Assembly: GCF_009882975.1 (NCBI RefSeq)
Contig: NZ_WTUX01000010.1
Coordinates: 168,346 to 232,345 of the forward strand
Direction: 5' to 3'
DNA from: Maritimibacter harenae
GTDB lineage: Bacteria > Pseudomonadota > Alphaproteobacteria > Rhodobacterales > Rhodobacteraceae
Length of the DNA stretch: 64,000 nucleotides
A program made the position numbers and the translations under genes. The notes below the pieces were generated by a model, which saw nothing but the letters and a program-made list of their open reading frames with translations, searched no databases and had not been told where the DNA came from. Shown here one piece after another: positions 17,634-25,445 of the stretch. How positions within the stretch are numbered: the first letter of the stretch is position 1; the number at the start of each line of letters is the position of its first letter.

Positions 17634-18311
17634 TTAGCGCCCGGTCCAGCTCTTCCACCAGCGGCTCAGGCGGCCGCGGCGTTCGTCGGCGTAGGCGTCG
17701 ACCTTGTCCCAGGCATCGCGCCCATCCTGCATCGCCGGGTCCAGCGTGCGTTCGCGGAACTGGCGCCACATGGTGCGGATGAAGAGCGCGGCGGCGGCCA
17801 GGAAGATGAAGAAGAAGATGTTGAACCACGGGATGATGGTCACGTCCGGCCCCGCCACGGGCTTGATCGCCACCGCGTTGGGATAGATCGAGAAGAACCG
17901 GTTGCGCCAGCCGTAGCGCGTGATCACCACCCATTGCTCTTCGCCGGGGGCCGAGACATTGGCCAGCGCCTCGGCCTGCAGGTCAGAGGAATCGAACTTG
18001 AAATAGGGCGGCCAGATCCAGCCCGTGTCCTCGTTGCGGTAGACGAAGACGCGCTCCGCGTCGCGCCGGATCAGGCCCAGGAGCGCCTCGCGCTTCTTGA
18101 CCGTGTTGATCAGGCGCACGTCGCGGGTGGCGAGCTCGGTGCTGGCGCTGTCGGACTGCGCGTAGAACGGACGGTTCAGCGCCGAGAAATCCATCCGGAT
18201 GATCTCGGTCCCGGTGATCCGGGCCACGTCGTGACGGGGCAGCACGTAGAGCAGCAGCAGCCCGAATGCGACGACGAAGATGGTCAGGATCGTGTTGCGG
18301 ACATAGCGCAT
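17634..18311 (-). CDS. DUF1523 family membrane protein
   Basis: 225 aa. One helix at 5-23, a soluble domain of about 130 residues, then a second helix (about 160-182, WFNIFFFIFLAAAALFI) and a basic cytoplasmic tail. The soluble part carries the DUF1523 hallmarks PRHDVARITGTEIIRMD, VYRNEDTGWIWPPYFKFDSSDLQA and ITRYGWRNRFFSIYPNAV; between two helices it is probably periplasmic. Function unknown for the family. It is the last gene of the nine-gene minus-strand AAA+ cluster, 7 bp after a two-helix protein gene. The in-frame upstream ATG at 18350 would overlap that gene, so 18311 is preferred. Confidence 0.82.
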   Translation of the reverse strand: MRYVRNTILTIFVVAFGLLLLYVLPRHDVARITGTEIIRMDFSALNRPFYAQSDSASTELATRDVRLINTVKKREALLGLIRRDAERVFVYRNEDTGWIWPPYFKFDSSDLQAEALANVSAPGEEQWVVITRYGWRNRFFSIYPNAVAIKPVAGPDVTIIPWFNIFFFIFLAAAALFIRTMWRQFRERTLDPAMQDGRDAWDKVDAYADERRGRLSRWWKSWTGR

Positions 18312-18318
18312 GGGGGCC

Positions 18319-18594
18319 TCAATTCGCGTTGGTGATGTAGAGAACGACACCCACGAAGATCGCGGGCGCGACGTAGATGAGCAGCAGGAGCTTCGGCCGG
18401 ATCGAGTCGTTGTAGTCGATCATCCCCTGCGTGATGAAGGTCTGGCGCTGCGTCTTGTCGCCGCCGTCGGGATGATCCTCGTCCCATTCCTTTTCCAGCT
18501 TCTCGCGTCTGACCGAGCGCGAGTACCAGCTCACGGCCAGATAGACCACCGAGCACAGCAGGAACAGAACGACGACGAGCCTTAGAAGTGCCAT
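18319..18594 (-). CDS. Small two-helix membrane protein of the AAA+ cluster
   Basis: 91 aa: helix 4-23, a charged soluble loop of about 45 residues (YSRSVRREKLEKEWDEDHPDGGDK), helix about 69-87. It would place the loop on one side and both termini on the other. No family recognised. Three bases separate it from the upstream 449-aa protein gene and seven from the downstream DUF1523 gene, so it is certainly part of the same transcript. Confidence 0.78.
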   Translation of the reverse strand: MALLRLVVVLFLLCSVVYLAVSWYSRSVRREKLEKEWDEDHPDGGDKTQRQTFITQGMIDYNDSIRPKLLLLIYVAPAIFVGVVLYITNAN

Positions 18595-18597
18595 GTG

Positions 18598-19947
18598 TTA
18601 CCTCCTGACGGCGCCCCACGGGCCCACGAGGTCGATTATATCCTCTTTGGGGGGTGGGGTCACCGGTCTGGCCCGGGGCTCTTCGCCGCCGAAGAGCGCC
18701 TCGCGCGCGCCGGCCTTGTTGGCGGCGTAGTCGCGGTGGAGGAACTCGGCCACGTATTCCTTCTTGGCGTCCGGCCAGCGCGCGTAGGCGTCGTAGAACG
18801 CCTGCTTGTGGCAGATGAAGAGCTGGCGGATGTCGAGCGGCGAGAGCTCGGAAAGCAGCATGTTGATCAGGTCGCGGTCCGGGTGATCGGGCCGCGCGCG
18901 CAGGGTGTAGAAATAGCTCGCGTCATCGCTGGCGATCCGGGGCCACTTGCCGCCGTTCAGGGCCCAGCGCACCAGCTGGTTGAGCTTGAGAAACTCCTCG
19001 GGCAGGTCGGCCCCCATTCGCTGCGCCAGCCGGTGCAGCGCGCGCGGGTCCATCCCGTCGATCTCGATCCCGGCGCTGGTGGCCGCGTCGATCAGGATGA
19101 AATCCATCTTCTGGCGCAGGATCGCCGCGCCGTCGACGCCGCGCGCCTTGATGATCGGCTCCACGAGCGCGTTCACCTCGAGGAAGGCGGCGATCCCGTT
19201 GCGGTCCCCGAAATCCAAGGTCGAGGCGATGGGCATCACGCCGAGCGCGTGCTTGTCGCCGACCGCGATCACCCCCGGCTCCGCCACGTCGCGGAACACG
19301 TAGAGCCCACCGAAATGCGCGGTCCAGAAATTGTCCTGGGTATAGGTCGGGCGTGCCAGGTCGATGGGCTGGCGCGTGACGTCCCCGGTGGTGCGGGCGA
19401 GCTCGATCATCTCTGCGATCAGCGCGTCGTCGAACCAGGCGTCGTCTTCGGTACGGAACCGCTCGATCCGGTCGGCCAGCGCGCGCGCGTTCTTCACGTG
19501 GCTCTGCGTGGTGTCGGCGTTCACCGTGATCGTGCGGATGTCGAAGAGCCGGGCGGGGGAGGACGCGTCGAAGACCGAGTTGTCGAGTTCGCCCGACACC
19601 GCGTCCCGGGCGGTGAGCGCGAAGAGCTTGGCCTTGTTCTCCTCGATGAACTGCTTGAGGATGCCGCGCGAGGTCGAGAACTTGGCGTTGAGCAGAGGTG
19701 CTGTCTTCTGCTCGGTGGTCAGGATGATGAACAGCCGGTTCACCCCGTTCGGGTTGAGGTAGAGATGATCCCCCAACTCCTCGCCCACCTCGTAGGAATA
19801 GCCCGAGATGTCGATGTGGAAATCCGTGAGCCCGGTCGTGCGCCCCGTGAGCGCCTTGAGCGCCCGGTTGTAGCGCTCGATCAGCGCCGGGCTGTCCACC
19901 CGGATCAGGTTTCCGAACATGAGGCCGCGTTGGATGAGGCGTTTCAT
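18598..19947 (-). CDS. Uncharacterised 449-aa soluble protein of the AAA+ cluster
   Basis: Cytoplasmic by composition, no signal peptide or helix of membrane length. It starts MKRLIQRGLMFGNLIRVDSP and ends in a proline-rich segment and ...DIIDLVGPWGAVRR. No catalytic motif that I can name; many conserved-looking aromatic and acidic blocks (TDFHIDISGYSYEVGEELGDH, FWTAHFGGLYVF). Possibly one of the recently numbered DUFs found mainly in Rhodobacterales, which I cannot confirm. The start at 19947 is set by GGAG seven bases upstream and by an ATGA overlap with the stop of the small exported protein gene. Function unknown. Confidence 0.82.
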   Translation of the reverse strand: MKRLIQRGLMFGNLIRVDSPALIERYNRALKALTGRTTGLTDFHIDISGYSYEVGEELGDHLYLNPNGVNRLFIILTTEQKTAPLLNAKFSTSRGILKQFIEENKAKLFALTARDAVSGELDNSVFDASSPARLFDIRTITVNADTTQSHVKNARALADRIERFRTEDDAWFDDALIAEMIELARTTGDVTRQPIDLARPTYTQDNFWTAHFGGLYVFRDVAEPGVIAVGDKHALGVMPIASTLDFGDRNGIAAFLEVNALVEPIIKARGVDGAAILRQKMDFILIDAATSAGIEIDGMDPRALHRLAQRMGADLPEEFLKLNQLVRWALNGGKWPRIASDDASYFYTLRARPDHPDRDLINMLLSELSPLDIRQLFICHKQAFYDAYARWPDAKKEYVAEFLHRDYAANKAGAREALFGGEEPRARPVTPPPKEDIIDLVGPWGAVRR

Positions 19948-20360
19948 CGGCATACTCCAGAGGCCATTACAAAGCCGTCCCAAATCACAAAAGGCATAGG
20001 TCCGGGCCCGAGGTAAGTGATGACGTTAGTATAGGTGGTCCCGGTACCTCCGGTGTTACTCTCAGAAGAAAGATCATGAGCCGTTGCGAGTGCGCTGAAG
20101 CCAAACCCGCCTGTTCCGTCGGAGATTACTTTGTGGAAAAGATAGCTTTCGGTGCCAAAGTACCGGTGTCTTATGATGCCGGTCTTCGTGTCGACAAATA
20201 TCGGCTCTTCTTGCGTGTACTCTACAAGTTCTGCTCGGCCGTCGGTCCTTCCGTTCGGCAAAAGTGACCCAAACTCAACTATCTCACATTTCAATACATC
20301 TGCTTGGGATGGGGCTGGCAGAAACGAAGCTGCAACAAAAACCGCTACGTTTGTGGTCAA
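19944..20360 (-). CDS. Small exported protein, low-GC, start uncertain
   Basis: An open frame ending at 19944 encodes ...FVAASFLPAPSQA|DVLKCEIVEFGSLLPNG... that is, a signal-peptide-like segment then about 118 mature residues rich in Gly, Thr and Phe with two cysteines. From the TTG at 20360 it is 138 aa. The same frame is open back to an ATG at 20486 that overlaps the preceding stop (TGATG), but that adds a long Arg-rich stretch before the signal. Base composition is about 50% GC here against about two thirds around it, a sign of recent acquisition or relaxed codon use. Stop overlaps the next gene's ATG by four bases. No family recognised. Confidence 0.6.
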   Translation of the reverse strand: MTTNVAVFVAASFLPAPSQADVLKCEIVEFGSLLPNGRTDGRAELVEYTQEEPIFVDTKTGIIRHRYFGTESYLFHKVISDGTGGFGFSALATAHDLSSESNTGGTGTTYTNVITYLGPGPMPFVIWDGFVMASGVCR

Positions 20361-20368
20361 AGATCTGC

Positions 20369-20387
20369 GCCCGGCGGCACGCCGGGC
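20369..20387. promoter_or_regulatory. Perfect hairpin before the low-GC exported gene
   Basis: GCCCGGCG-GCA-CGCCGGGC, 8-bp arms with a 3-nt loop, ending nine bases before the proposed TTG start at 20360. There is no T-run, so it is not a classical terminator. It could attenuate transcription or mask the start region. The 125-bp gap that contains it (20361-20485) holds nothing else I can recognise. Confidence 0.45.
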
Positions 20388-20485
20388 AGCGCGCGACCGC
20401 CCCCACGGGCGGGCGCTTCGCGTCCACCCGCGGTCGGGCCCTCCCCGGCTCCGTTTGCGCACTGATCCGATGATCACGCCCCGCA

Positions 20486-20821
20486 TCACACCCCCGTCCG
20501 CGACCGCCGGAAGCTCAGGAAGAACACGCCCACGTAGGCCACGATGATCACCAGCGTGCCGCCGAAGGCGAAGGTGCCCAGCTGCCCGCCGCAGGCCGCC
20601 GCCGGCTCCAGCCCTGCGCGTTCGTAGAGCCAGACCGTCACCAGGGCGAGCTTGGCGCCCACCTGCAGCACGGCGAGCGACACGACGATCGCCCCCAGGA
20701 TCACCCAGGCGTTCGCCTCCTTCATCCGAGCGACGATCCGCCCCACGATCCACGCCGCCACCGCGACCAGCACGGCCAGCGCCGCCGTCGCCCCGAACAG
20801 GTATCCGCAATCCGCCACCAT
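20486..20821 (-). CDS. Small membrane protein of the AAA+ cluster
   Basis: 111 aa with three hydrophobic helices (about 9-28, 38-62 and 84-104) and a GCGG-type Gly/Cys segment (AAACGGQLG) in the loop before the last. No family recognised. The ATG shares one base with the stop codon of the upstream AAA+ ATPase gene, so translation is coupled. It may anchor the ATPase at the membrane, which is inference from position only. Confidence 0.78.
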   Translation of the reverse strand: MVADCGYLFGATAALAVLVAVAAWIVGRIVARMKEANAWVILGAIVVSLAVLQVGAKLALVTVWLYERAGLEPAAACGGQLGTFAFGGTLVIIVAYVGVFFLSFRRSRTGV

Positions 20822-22758
20822 CAGTCCCCCTTCGACGCGACAAAGCGCCGTTTCGCTTCTTCGGTCAGCCCGAAGTCGCGCACCATCTTCTCGATTGCCG
20901 CCTCGTCCGACGTGTCGGCATAGCGGAACTCGCTGTCGGCGTAGCGGTTGATCTCCTGGATCACCATCTCGATCGTGATCGGCCGGCGCAACTCCTCGAT
21001 CATCCCCTTCTTCTCGTCATAGGACTTGAACAGGAACAGGTCCGGCTCTTCCATCCATTCGTCCGGAAGCTCGAAATCCATCGCACGCACCTTCACGGCG
21101 TCGGTGATGTTCTTGATCGCGCGGCCGGTGAAGCGCGGATCGGCTTCCTGGATGGCCTTCAGGTAGGTGCCCAGCTTTGCGATGGTGTCGAGCCGGCCGA
21201 GGTCGCGCGCGACACTCTCGTAGACTTCGAGCAGCCCGTCCTCTTGCGGCCGCGCATGGCTCTCATAGCTCTCGGCCACCGCCTTCCGGATCTCCTGCGC
21301 GGCGTAGAGGTCGTGGTCGCCCATCGGGATGTCGTGGTTCTTGCCCATGAGAAGCGCGAGGATGTCGATGTAATCCTCCCGCGTGCGCGGCCCGTCCACG
21401 AGGAACCGCGCGCCCGCGCGTTGCCGGAGCGCGTCGTCCACGTTCTCGGGGTAGTTCGAGAACATGCCGAAGGTGCAGTTCCCGCGCACCACCGTGTTGG
21501 CCCCCGCGAAGCTCTCCATCAGCACCGCGGTGATCTCCAGCTGCCCGGCGCTGGACTGCCGGTCGCCGCGCTTGCCGGCGAGCTGGTCGATGTCGTCGAT
21601 CGTGCCGAAGCCGATGACGTTCGGGTCGATCACGGTGTTGATGAACGCCTTGGCGTTCTGCGCCGATTTGCCCTGGTAGCTGTCGATGCTCTCGGTCGAC
21701 AGGTTCTGGTAGCGGAAGGGATAGCCCGCCACCTCGCAATAGCCGTGGATGAGCCCCGCCATCATCTGGATGAGCGTCGTCTTGCCCGTGCCCGGCATCC
21801 CGTCGCCCATGAAGGTGAAGATGAAACCGCCCAGTTCGGCGAAGGGGTTGAGCTTGCGCTCGAAATCATAGGCCATGAGCATCTTGGCGAGCTTCATGGC
21901 CTGGTATTTCGCGATGTGGTTGCCCACCACCTGGTGCGGTTTCTTGAACTGCATGGTGAGCGTCGTGCCCCGCGCGCGGCGCGCCGCCTGGAAGCCCGAG
22001 ATGGTGAGATCGTCCGCCTCGACCCGGTAGCTGGCCCCGGTGAACGGGGCGAGCCGCGGCGCGCTCTGGGCGCGCAGGGCGACCTTTTCCATCAGCGCCT
22101 CGGCGAAGGCGATGACGGTCGCGATCAGCCGCGCCTCGTCCGCCGCATGCGACCCGATCTCCTGGTCGAGCTCCCAGAGCGCGCCGTGAAGCCCGAGCAG
22201 CGCATTGTCCGTCAGCACCTCCTCGACCGGGCCGATCTCGACCGACACCTCGCCCGCCTGCGAGGCCAGCAGGAACGAGGTCGCGTTGGCGAAGACCCCC
22301 AGAACGACCAGCGCCTCGGCGGCGAGCAGCTCGGTGAACGCCGCCGACCGCTCGCGCGGCAGGGCGCCTGCCAGGTTCGCCTTCTTGAGCTCGGCCAGCC
22401 CCGTCTGCTGCGCGTATCCCTCGCCCACGGCCAGCGCGATGGCGATCGCGCGCCGCAGCGAAAACAGGACCGATGCCTCGACGGGCGACACCAGCGGATC
22501 GTCCCCGCCCACGGCCTCCACGCGCTGTGCCAGGTGCACCCCGTCGGGCGCGGCCGTCGACCGGGTCACCAGCCCCGGGGTGGTCGAGCGGAACCGGCGC
22601 GTGCGCCTGATCCCCGGCGAGCGCTCGACCGGCGCCTCGGGGCGCGGCGCGCCGATCCGGGGTGCGTGCTCGAACCCGTCGAGCATCGCCGCCGCCGCGT
22701 CGTAATGCGCGCGGATCTCCTCCTCGGAGAGCTCCATCAGGTCAGCAGGCAGAGACAT
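20821..22758 (-). CDS. AAA+ ATPase, core of an uncharacterised nine-gene cluster
   Basis: 645 aa. The N-terminal 300 residues are helical and unfamiliar, with an acidic start and an Arg-rich SPGIRRTRRFRSTT segment. The AAA+ module follows: Walker A GDGMPGTGKTT (K326), Walker B VIGFGTIDDID (381-391), a sensor-1-type FSNYP with N435 and arginines R445/R447 in DDALRQRAGAR, the place of the arginine finger, then a helical lid. No protease or nuclease domain. Its ribosome-binding site (AGAGGA) is the end of dispersed repeat copy 4. Neighbours are coiled-coil, membrane and exported proteins. It probably remodels a partner at the envelope; substrate unknown. Confidence 0.85.
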   Translation of the reverse strand: MSLPADLMELSEEEIRAHYDAAAAMLDGFEHAPRIGAPRPEAPVERSPGIRRTRRFRSTTPGLVTRSTAAPDGVHLAQRVEAVGGDDPLVSPVEASVLFSLRRAIAIALAVGEGYAQQTGLAELKKANLAGALPRERSAAFTELLAAEALVVLGVFANATSFLLASQAGEVSVEIGPVEEVLTDNALLGLHGALWELDQEIGSHAADEARLIATVIAFAEALMEKVALRAQSAPRLAPFTGASYRVEADDLTISGFQAARRARGTTLTMQFKKPHQVVGNHIAKYQAMKLAKMLMAYDFERKLNPFAELGGFIFTFMGDGMPGTGKTTLIQMMAGLIHGYCEVAGYPFRYQNLSTESIDSYQGKSAQNAKAFINTVIDPNVIGFGTIDDIDQLAGKRGDRQSSAGQLEITAVLMESFAGANTVVRGNCTFGMFSNYPENVDDALRQRAGARFLVDGPRTREDYIDILALLMGKNHDIPMGDHDLYAAQEIRKAVAESYESHARPQEDGLLEVYESVARDLGRLDTIAKLGTYLKAIQEADPRFTGRAIKNITDAVKVRAMDFELPDEWMEEPDLFLFKSYDEKKGMIEELRRPITIEMVIQEINRYADSEFRYADTSDEAAIEKMVRDFGLTEEAKRRFVASKGD

Positions 22759-22766
22759 CGGGCGTC

Positions 22767-22855
22767 CTCTTCATCGTTCCGGAAATACTTCGGGAGGGTC
22801 CGGGAGGGCAGCGCCCTCCCGGCGGTTCGGCGCGGGCGAAGCCCGCGTCGAACCC
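22767..22855 (+). repeat. Dispersed intergenic repeat, copy 4
   Basis: TTCATCGTTCCGGAAATAC, then GGGAGGGC..GCCCTCCC hairpin and a second GCGGGC..GCCCGC hairpin. About 56 bases identical to copy 2. On the minus strand the hairpins come first and the GATGAAGAGGA end supplies the ribosome-binding site of the AAA+ gene. This is the only noncoding break in the first half of the cluster. Confidence 0.75.
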
Positions 22856-22856
22856 C

Positions 22857-23999
22857 TCACGCATAGCTCAATACCTGCCCCCCCGGGCTCACGACGAACT
22901 TGCGCACGTCGCGAAACCCCGGCGGGTTCTTCTCGGCCAGCACCTGGAAGGGGCGTTCGGGCAGGATCACCGCGCGGCTCATCCGGGTGGCGCCGGTGTC
23001 GGCGCCGCGCCCCGAGAACGGGTCGAGCGCGAAGATCTCCCGCTCCACCTGTCCGAACCAGCCGGACTTCTCCATCTCCACGCGCTCGCTCTCGAGCTCC
23101 TCGACGGTCCAGGCCAGCGCCCAGTCCTCGCCCTCGGGCGCGTGCGCCTCGGCCAGCACGTCGCGCAGCGGGCCGGTCTGGCGGGTGAAGGCGTGGGAAT
23201 ACATCGGTCCCACGTGAATGCGTCGAAGCCGCTTGGGGTGAAGGTCGTCGAAATCGCGGTCGAACCCGCGCGCGATGGTCACCAGCTTCAGCCCGGCCAT
23301 CGACTGCGCCATCAGGTGCGCCTGTGCGGCGGGCCAGCGGGTTTCGTCCTTGGGCAGGGCGGTGCGGCCGGTGTCCTCGACCTCCATGAGGTAGATCGTC
23401 GGCAGGTTCAGCCCGCTGTCGTAGACCGCCCAGTGAACGAGGTACCGCCGCCGGGGATCGCGCCCCTCGGCAAGGTTGCCCATCCAGTTGGCGTCGGGAT
23501 CGTTCTGCGGCCAGAACAGGTCGCCCTTCGCGAGTTCTTCATAATAGAGCCGCTGGCTCATCGCGTATTGCAGGCGCGTGGGCACGGTGAGCTTGCCCAC
23601 GATCTCTTCGACCATCTCGTCCCTGAGCCGGTCGGAGGAGGGCATGTTCTTGAGATGCTTGGTGGCCTGGGCCGCGTCCGAGGCCATCTGGAGAAGCTCG
23701 GCATGGATCGGAAAGCCCGAATCCTCGCGGTCGAAGGTGAGCGCGCCGGGTCCCGCGCCCTCGGCACGCCCGGACATGTGGTACTTGTTGGCGAGCGCGC
23801 GGAAGGTGAAGTCGAGCGCGCTGACGTAGCGCGCGATGATCGCCACCTCGTCGCGGTTCAGGCTGCCTTCCGTCTCCATCCGGGCCGCGACCCGCGCAAG
23901 GTGACCGGTGATCGCGTCGAACTTGCGGAAATAGCGGCGGATGACCCGGGTGTCCTCCAGGTCCGCGTGATCGCCGGCAAGGGTCTGGGTCTCAGTCAT
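22857..23999 (-). CDS. Uncharacterised 380-aa protein of the AAA+ cluster
   Basis: Soluble, no signal or membrane helix. N-terminal half is helical (DTRVIRRYFRKFDAITGHLARVAARME; RDEMVEEIVGKL), the C-terminal half more alpha/beta with YLVHWAVYDSGLNLPTIYLME, LKLVTIARGF and HPKRLRRIHVGPMYSHAF. No catalytic motif that I can assign and no family recognised, though it may carry a DUF label specific to Rhodobacterales. The start at 23999 overlaps the preceding 71-aa membrane protein gene by 8 bp. Repeat copy 4 separates it from the AAA+ gene. The RIHVGPMYSHAF block could be a ligand site, but that is only a guess from its composition. Confidence 0.78.
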   Translation of the reverse strand: MTETQTLAGDHADLEDTRVIRRYFRKFDAITGHLARVAARMETEGSLNRDEVAIIARYVSALDFTFRALANKYHMSGRAEGAGPGALTFDREDSGFPIHAELLQMASDAAQATKHLKNMPSSDRLRDEMVEEIVGKLTVPTRLQYAMSQRLYYEELAKGDLFWPQNDPDANWMGNLAEGRDPRRRYLVHWAVYDSGLNLPTIYLMEVEDTGRTALPKDETRWPAAQAHLMAQSMAGLKLVTIARGFDRDFDDLHPKRLRRIHVGPMYSHAFTRQTGPLRDVLAEAHAPEGEDWALAWTVEELESERVEMEKSGWFGQVEREIFALDPFSGRGADTGATRMSRAVILPERPFQVLAEKNPPGFRDVRKFVVSPGGQVLSYA

Positions 24000-24207
24000 T
24001 TCGCGTGTCGGAGCTTTCGCGGCGGCCGAGTTTCAGAAGTGCCATCATCGCCACGAAGACCGCCCCGGTCAGGCCCGCGCGCAGCATCGCGCCGCCGGCG
24101 GTGCCATCGAAGGGCAGGGCGGGCGCGGCCAGCATCAGGGCGACGGAGGCCGCGACGGTCACGACCAGCGCGAGGGTCCAGCGCAGGGGGCGGCTCAGCC
24201 GGGTCAC
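23992..24207 (-). CDS. Small two-helix membrane protein of the AAA+ cluster
   Basis: 71 aa: basic N terminus (MTRLSRPLRW), helix about 10-29, helix about 42-61, charged C terminus. Two bases after the coiled-coil protein stop and overlapping the 380-aa protein start by 8 bp, so it is cotranscribed and coupled. No family recognised. Both termini are expected in the cytoplasm by the positive-inside rule. Confidence 0.72.
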   Translation of the reverse strand: MTRLSRPLRWTLALVVTVAASVALMLAAPALPFDGTAGGAMLRAGLTGAVFVAMMALLKLGRRESSDTRND

Positions 24208-24209
24208 GT

Positions 24210-25289
24210 TCAGGCCCCGTAGAGGTTCTTGTCGTGTTTCTCGACGATCTCGGCAAAGCGGCGCGCGAAGCGTTCATCCGCCTTCGCCTTGGCTTCGAGC
24301 ACGTCGCGGGCGAAGACCATGTGTTCCTCGTGCGCCTCCATCATGTCGGCCATCTTCTGGTTCGTCGCGGTCCCGATCGAGGCCATCGCGGCCTGCGCCT
24401 CCTTGTCGGTCTGGACCCCGATCTCGTTGATGCGGTGGGCCACGTCCTGCTGCTGCGCCGTCTTGAGCGACTTCGACAGCGCGTCATAGAGCACCACGCG
24501 CTGCTTGGTGTCGGTCTGGAGCTTGTTGATCAGCACCATCTGGGTCGCGGCCTGGTTCTGCAGGCTGTCGACCCAGGTCTTGCCCTTCTCGATGTAGCGT
24601 TCGAGCGTCTGGGAGCGGGCGAGGTTCACCTGCTCCTGCTGGACCATCTCGTTGTAGCGCGCATTGAGCTCGGCGAGCTCCGACTCCAGCTTCGTGCGCG
24701 CGGCCGCGTCCTGTTCCATCGAGATCTTGTTCTCGAGTTCGATGATCTTCGGGTCGAGCGCCTGGATGTCGGCCTTGAGCTTTTCCAGCGCGCCCACGAC
24801 GGCCTCGCGGTCGTCCAGCGTTTCGGTGAGGTTCGTCTCGACCCGCGCCTTCTGGTCGTTGAGCATGTCGAGCTGGCTTTGCAGGAGCTGCACGATCGTG
24901 TCGGATTTCGAGATCAGGTCCTGCAGCTTGTCGTCGATCGACGCGGTGCGCATGCGCTCCTGGCGCAGGCTTTCCGAGCGATGCTTGGAGAAGATGCCGA
25001 CGAAGGTCTCCCACCCGGTCTTCGAGCGCATCTCGTCGAAATCCTTGGAGAAACCGGCGGTCACGTCGTCGAGCCCCATGATCAGCTCGGCGATGTTGGC
25101 GTTCATCACCTGGGTGTGGGCGTGCACGTCGTCGAGCGTCGCGTTCTCGATGTCGATGGAGATATCCGCCCCGGTCGCCATCTTTTCGCGCGCGGTCTCG
25201 ATCCGGCCGGTCAGCTCGGCGATCTTGGTCTGCGCCTCCTGCACCTGCGCCTGGCTTTCCTTGATCTGGGCGTCGAGATTTCCGGCCAT
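24210..25289 (-). CDS. Coiled-coil protein, first gene of the AAA+ cluster (distantly TelA-like)
   Basis: 359 aa, strongly helical. Long heptad-rich coils at about 1-40 and 115-245 (for example DKLQDLISKSDTIVQLLQSQ, ALDPKIIELENKISMEQD), then a conserved-looking C-terminal helical region. No signal or membrane segment. The architecture, a coil followed by QNQAATQMVLINKLQTD and VVLYDALSKSLKTAQ, recalls TelA/KlaA 'toxic anion resistance' proteins, but I cannot show homology. GAGGG precedes the ATG at 25289. It probably starts the operon, since the upstream 156 bp is a divergent intergenic region. A scaffold role for the AAA+ system is inference. Confidence 0.8.
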   Translation of the reverse strand: MAGNLDAQIKESQAQVQEAQTKIAELTGRIETAREKMATGADISIDIENATLDDVHAHTQVMNANIAELIMGLDDVTAGFSKDFDEMRSKTGWETFVGIFSKHRSESLRQERMRTASIDDKLQDLISKSDTIVQLLQSQLDMLNDQKARVETNLTETLDDREAVVGALEKLKADIQALDPKIIELENKISMEQDAAARTKLESELAELNARYNEMVQQEQVNLARSQTLERYIEKGKTWVDSLQNQAATQMVLINKLQTDTKQRVVLYDALSKSLKTAQQQDVAHRINEIGVQTDKEAQAAMASIGTATNQKMADMMEAHEEHMVFARDVLEAKAKADERFARRFAEIVEKHDKNLYGA

Positions 25290-25445
25290 TGGACCCTCAA
25301 AGTTAAAAGACGTAACATTATCCGATATGGGAAGCTTAGCGCGAATGTGAAGAGGGCGTCACCACGCAATGAAACCGCGCACGAAAAATCCGCGCGGGGT
25401 GCGAACCGGATTGCCCGTGCCGCGAAAGCCAAATAGCCTGACCAT

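Noticed and set aside
15938..17782. 614-residue plus-strand open frame
   Set aside because: Antisense to the peptide-binding protein gene with its signal peptide and terminator.
17634..25289. Anti-phage defence island
   Set aside because: No nuclease, toxin, NTPase-effector pair or mobile element is visible; surroundings are housekeeping genes. A defence role is not excluded but nothing in the sequence supports it.
22662..25436. 924-residue plus-strand open frame
   Set aside because: Antisense shadow of three co-directional minus-strand genes; Arg/His/Leu-rich composition typical of high-GC shadows.
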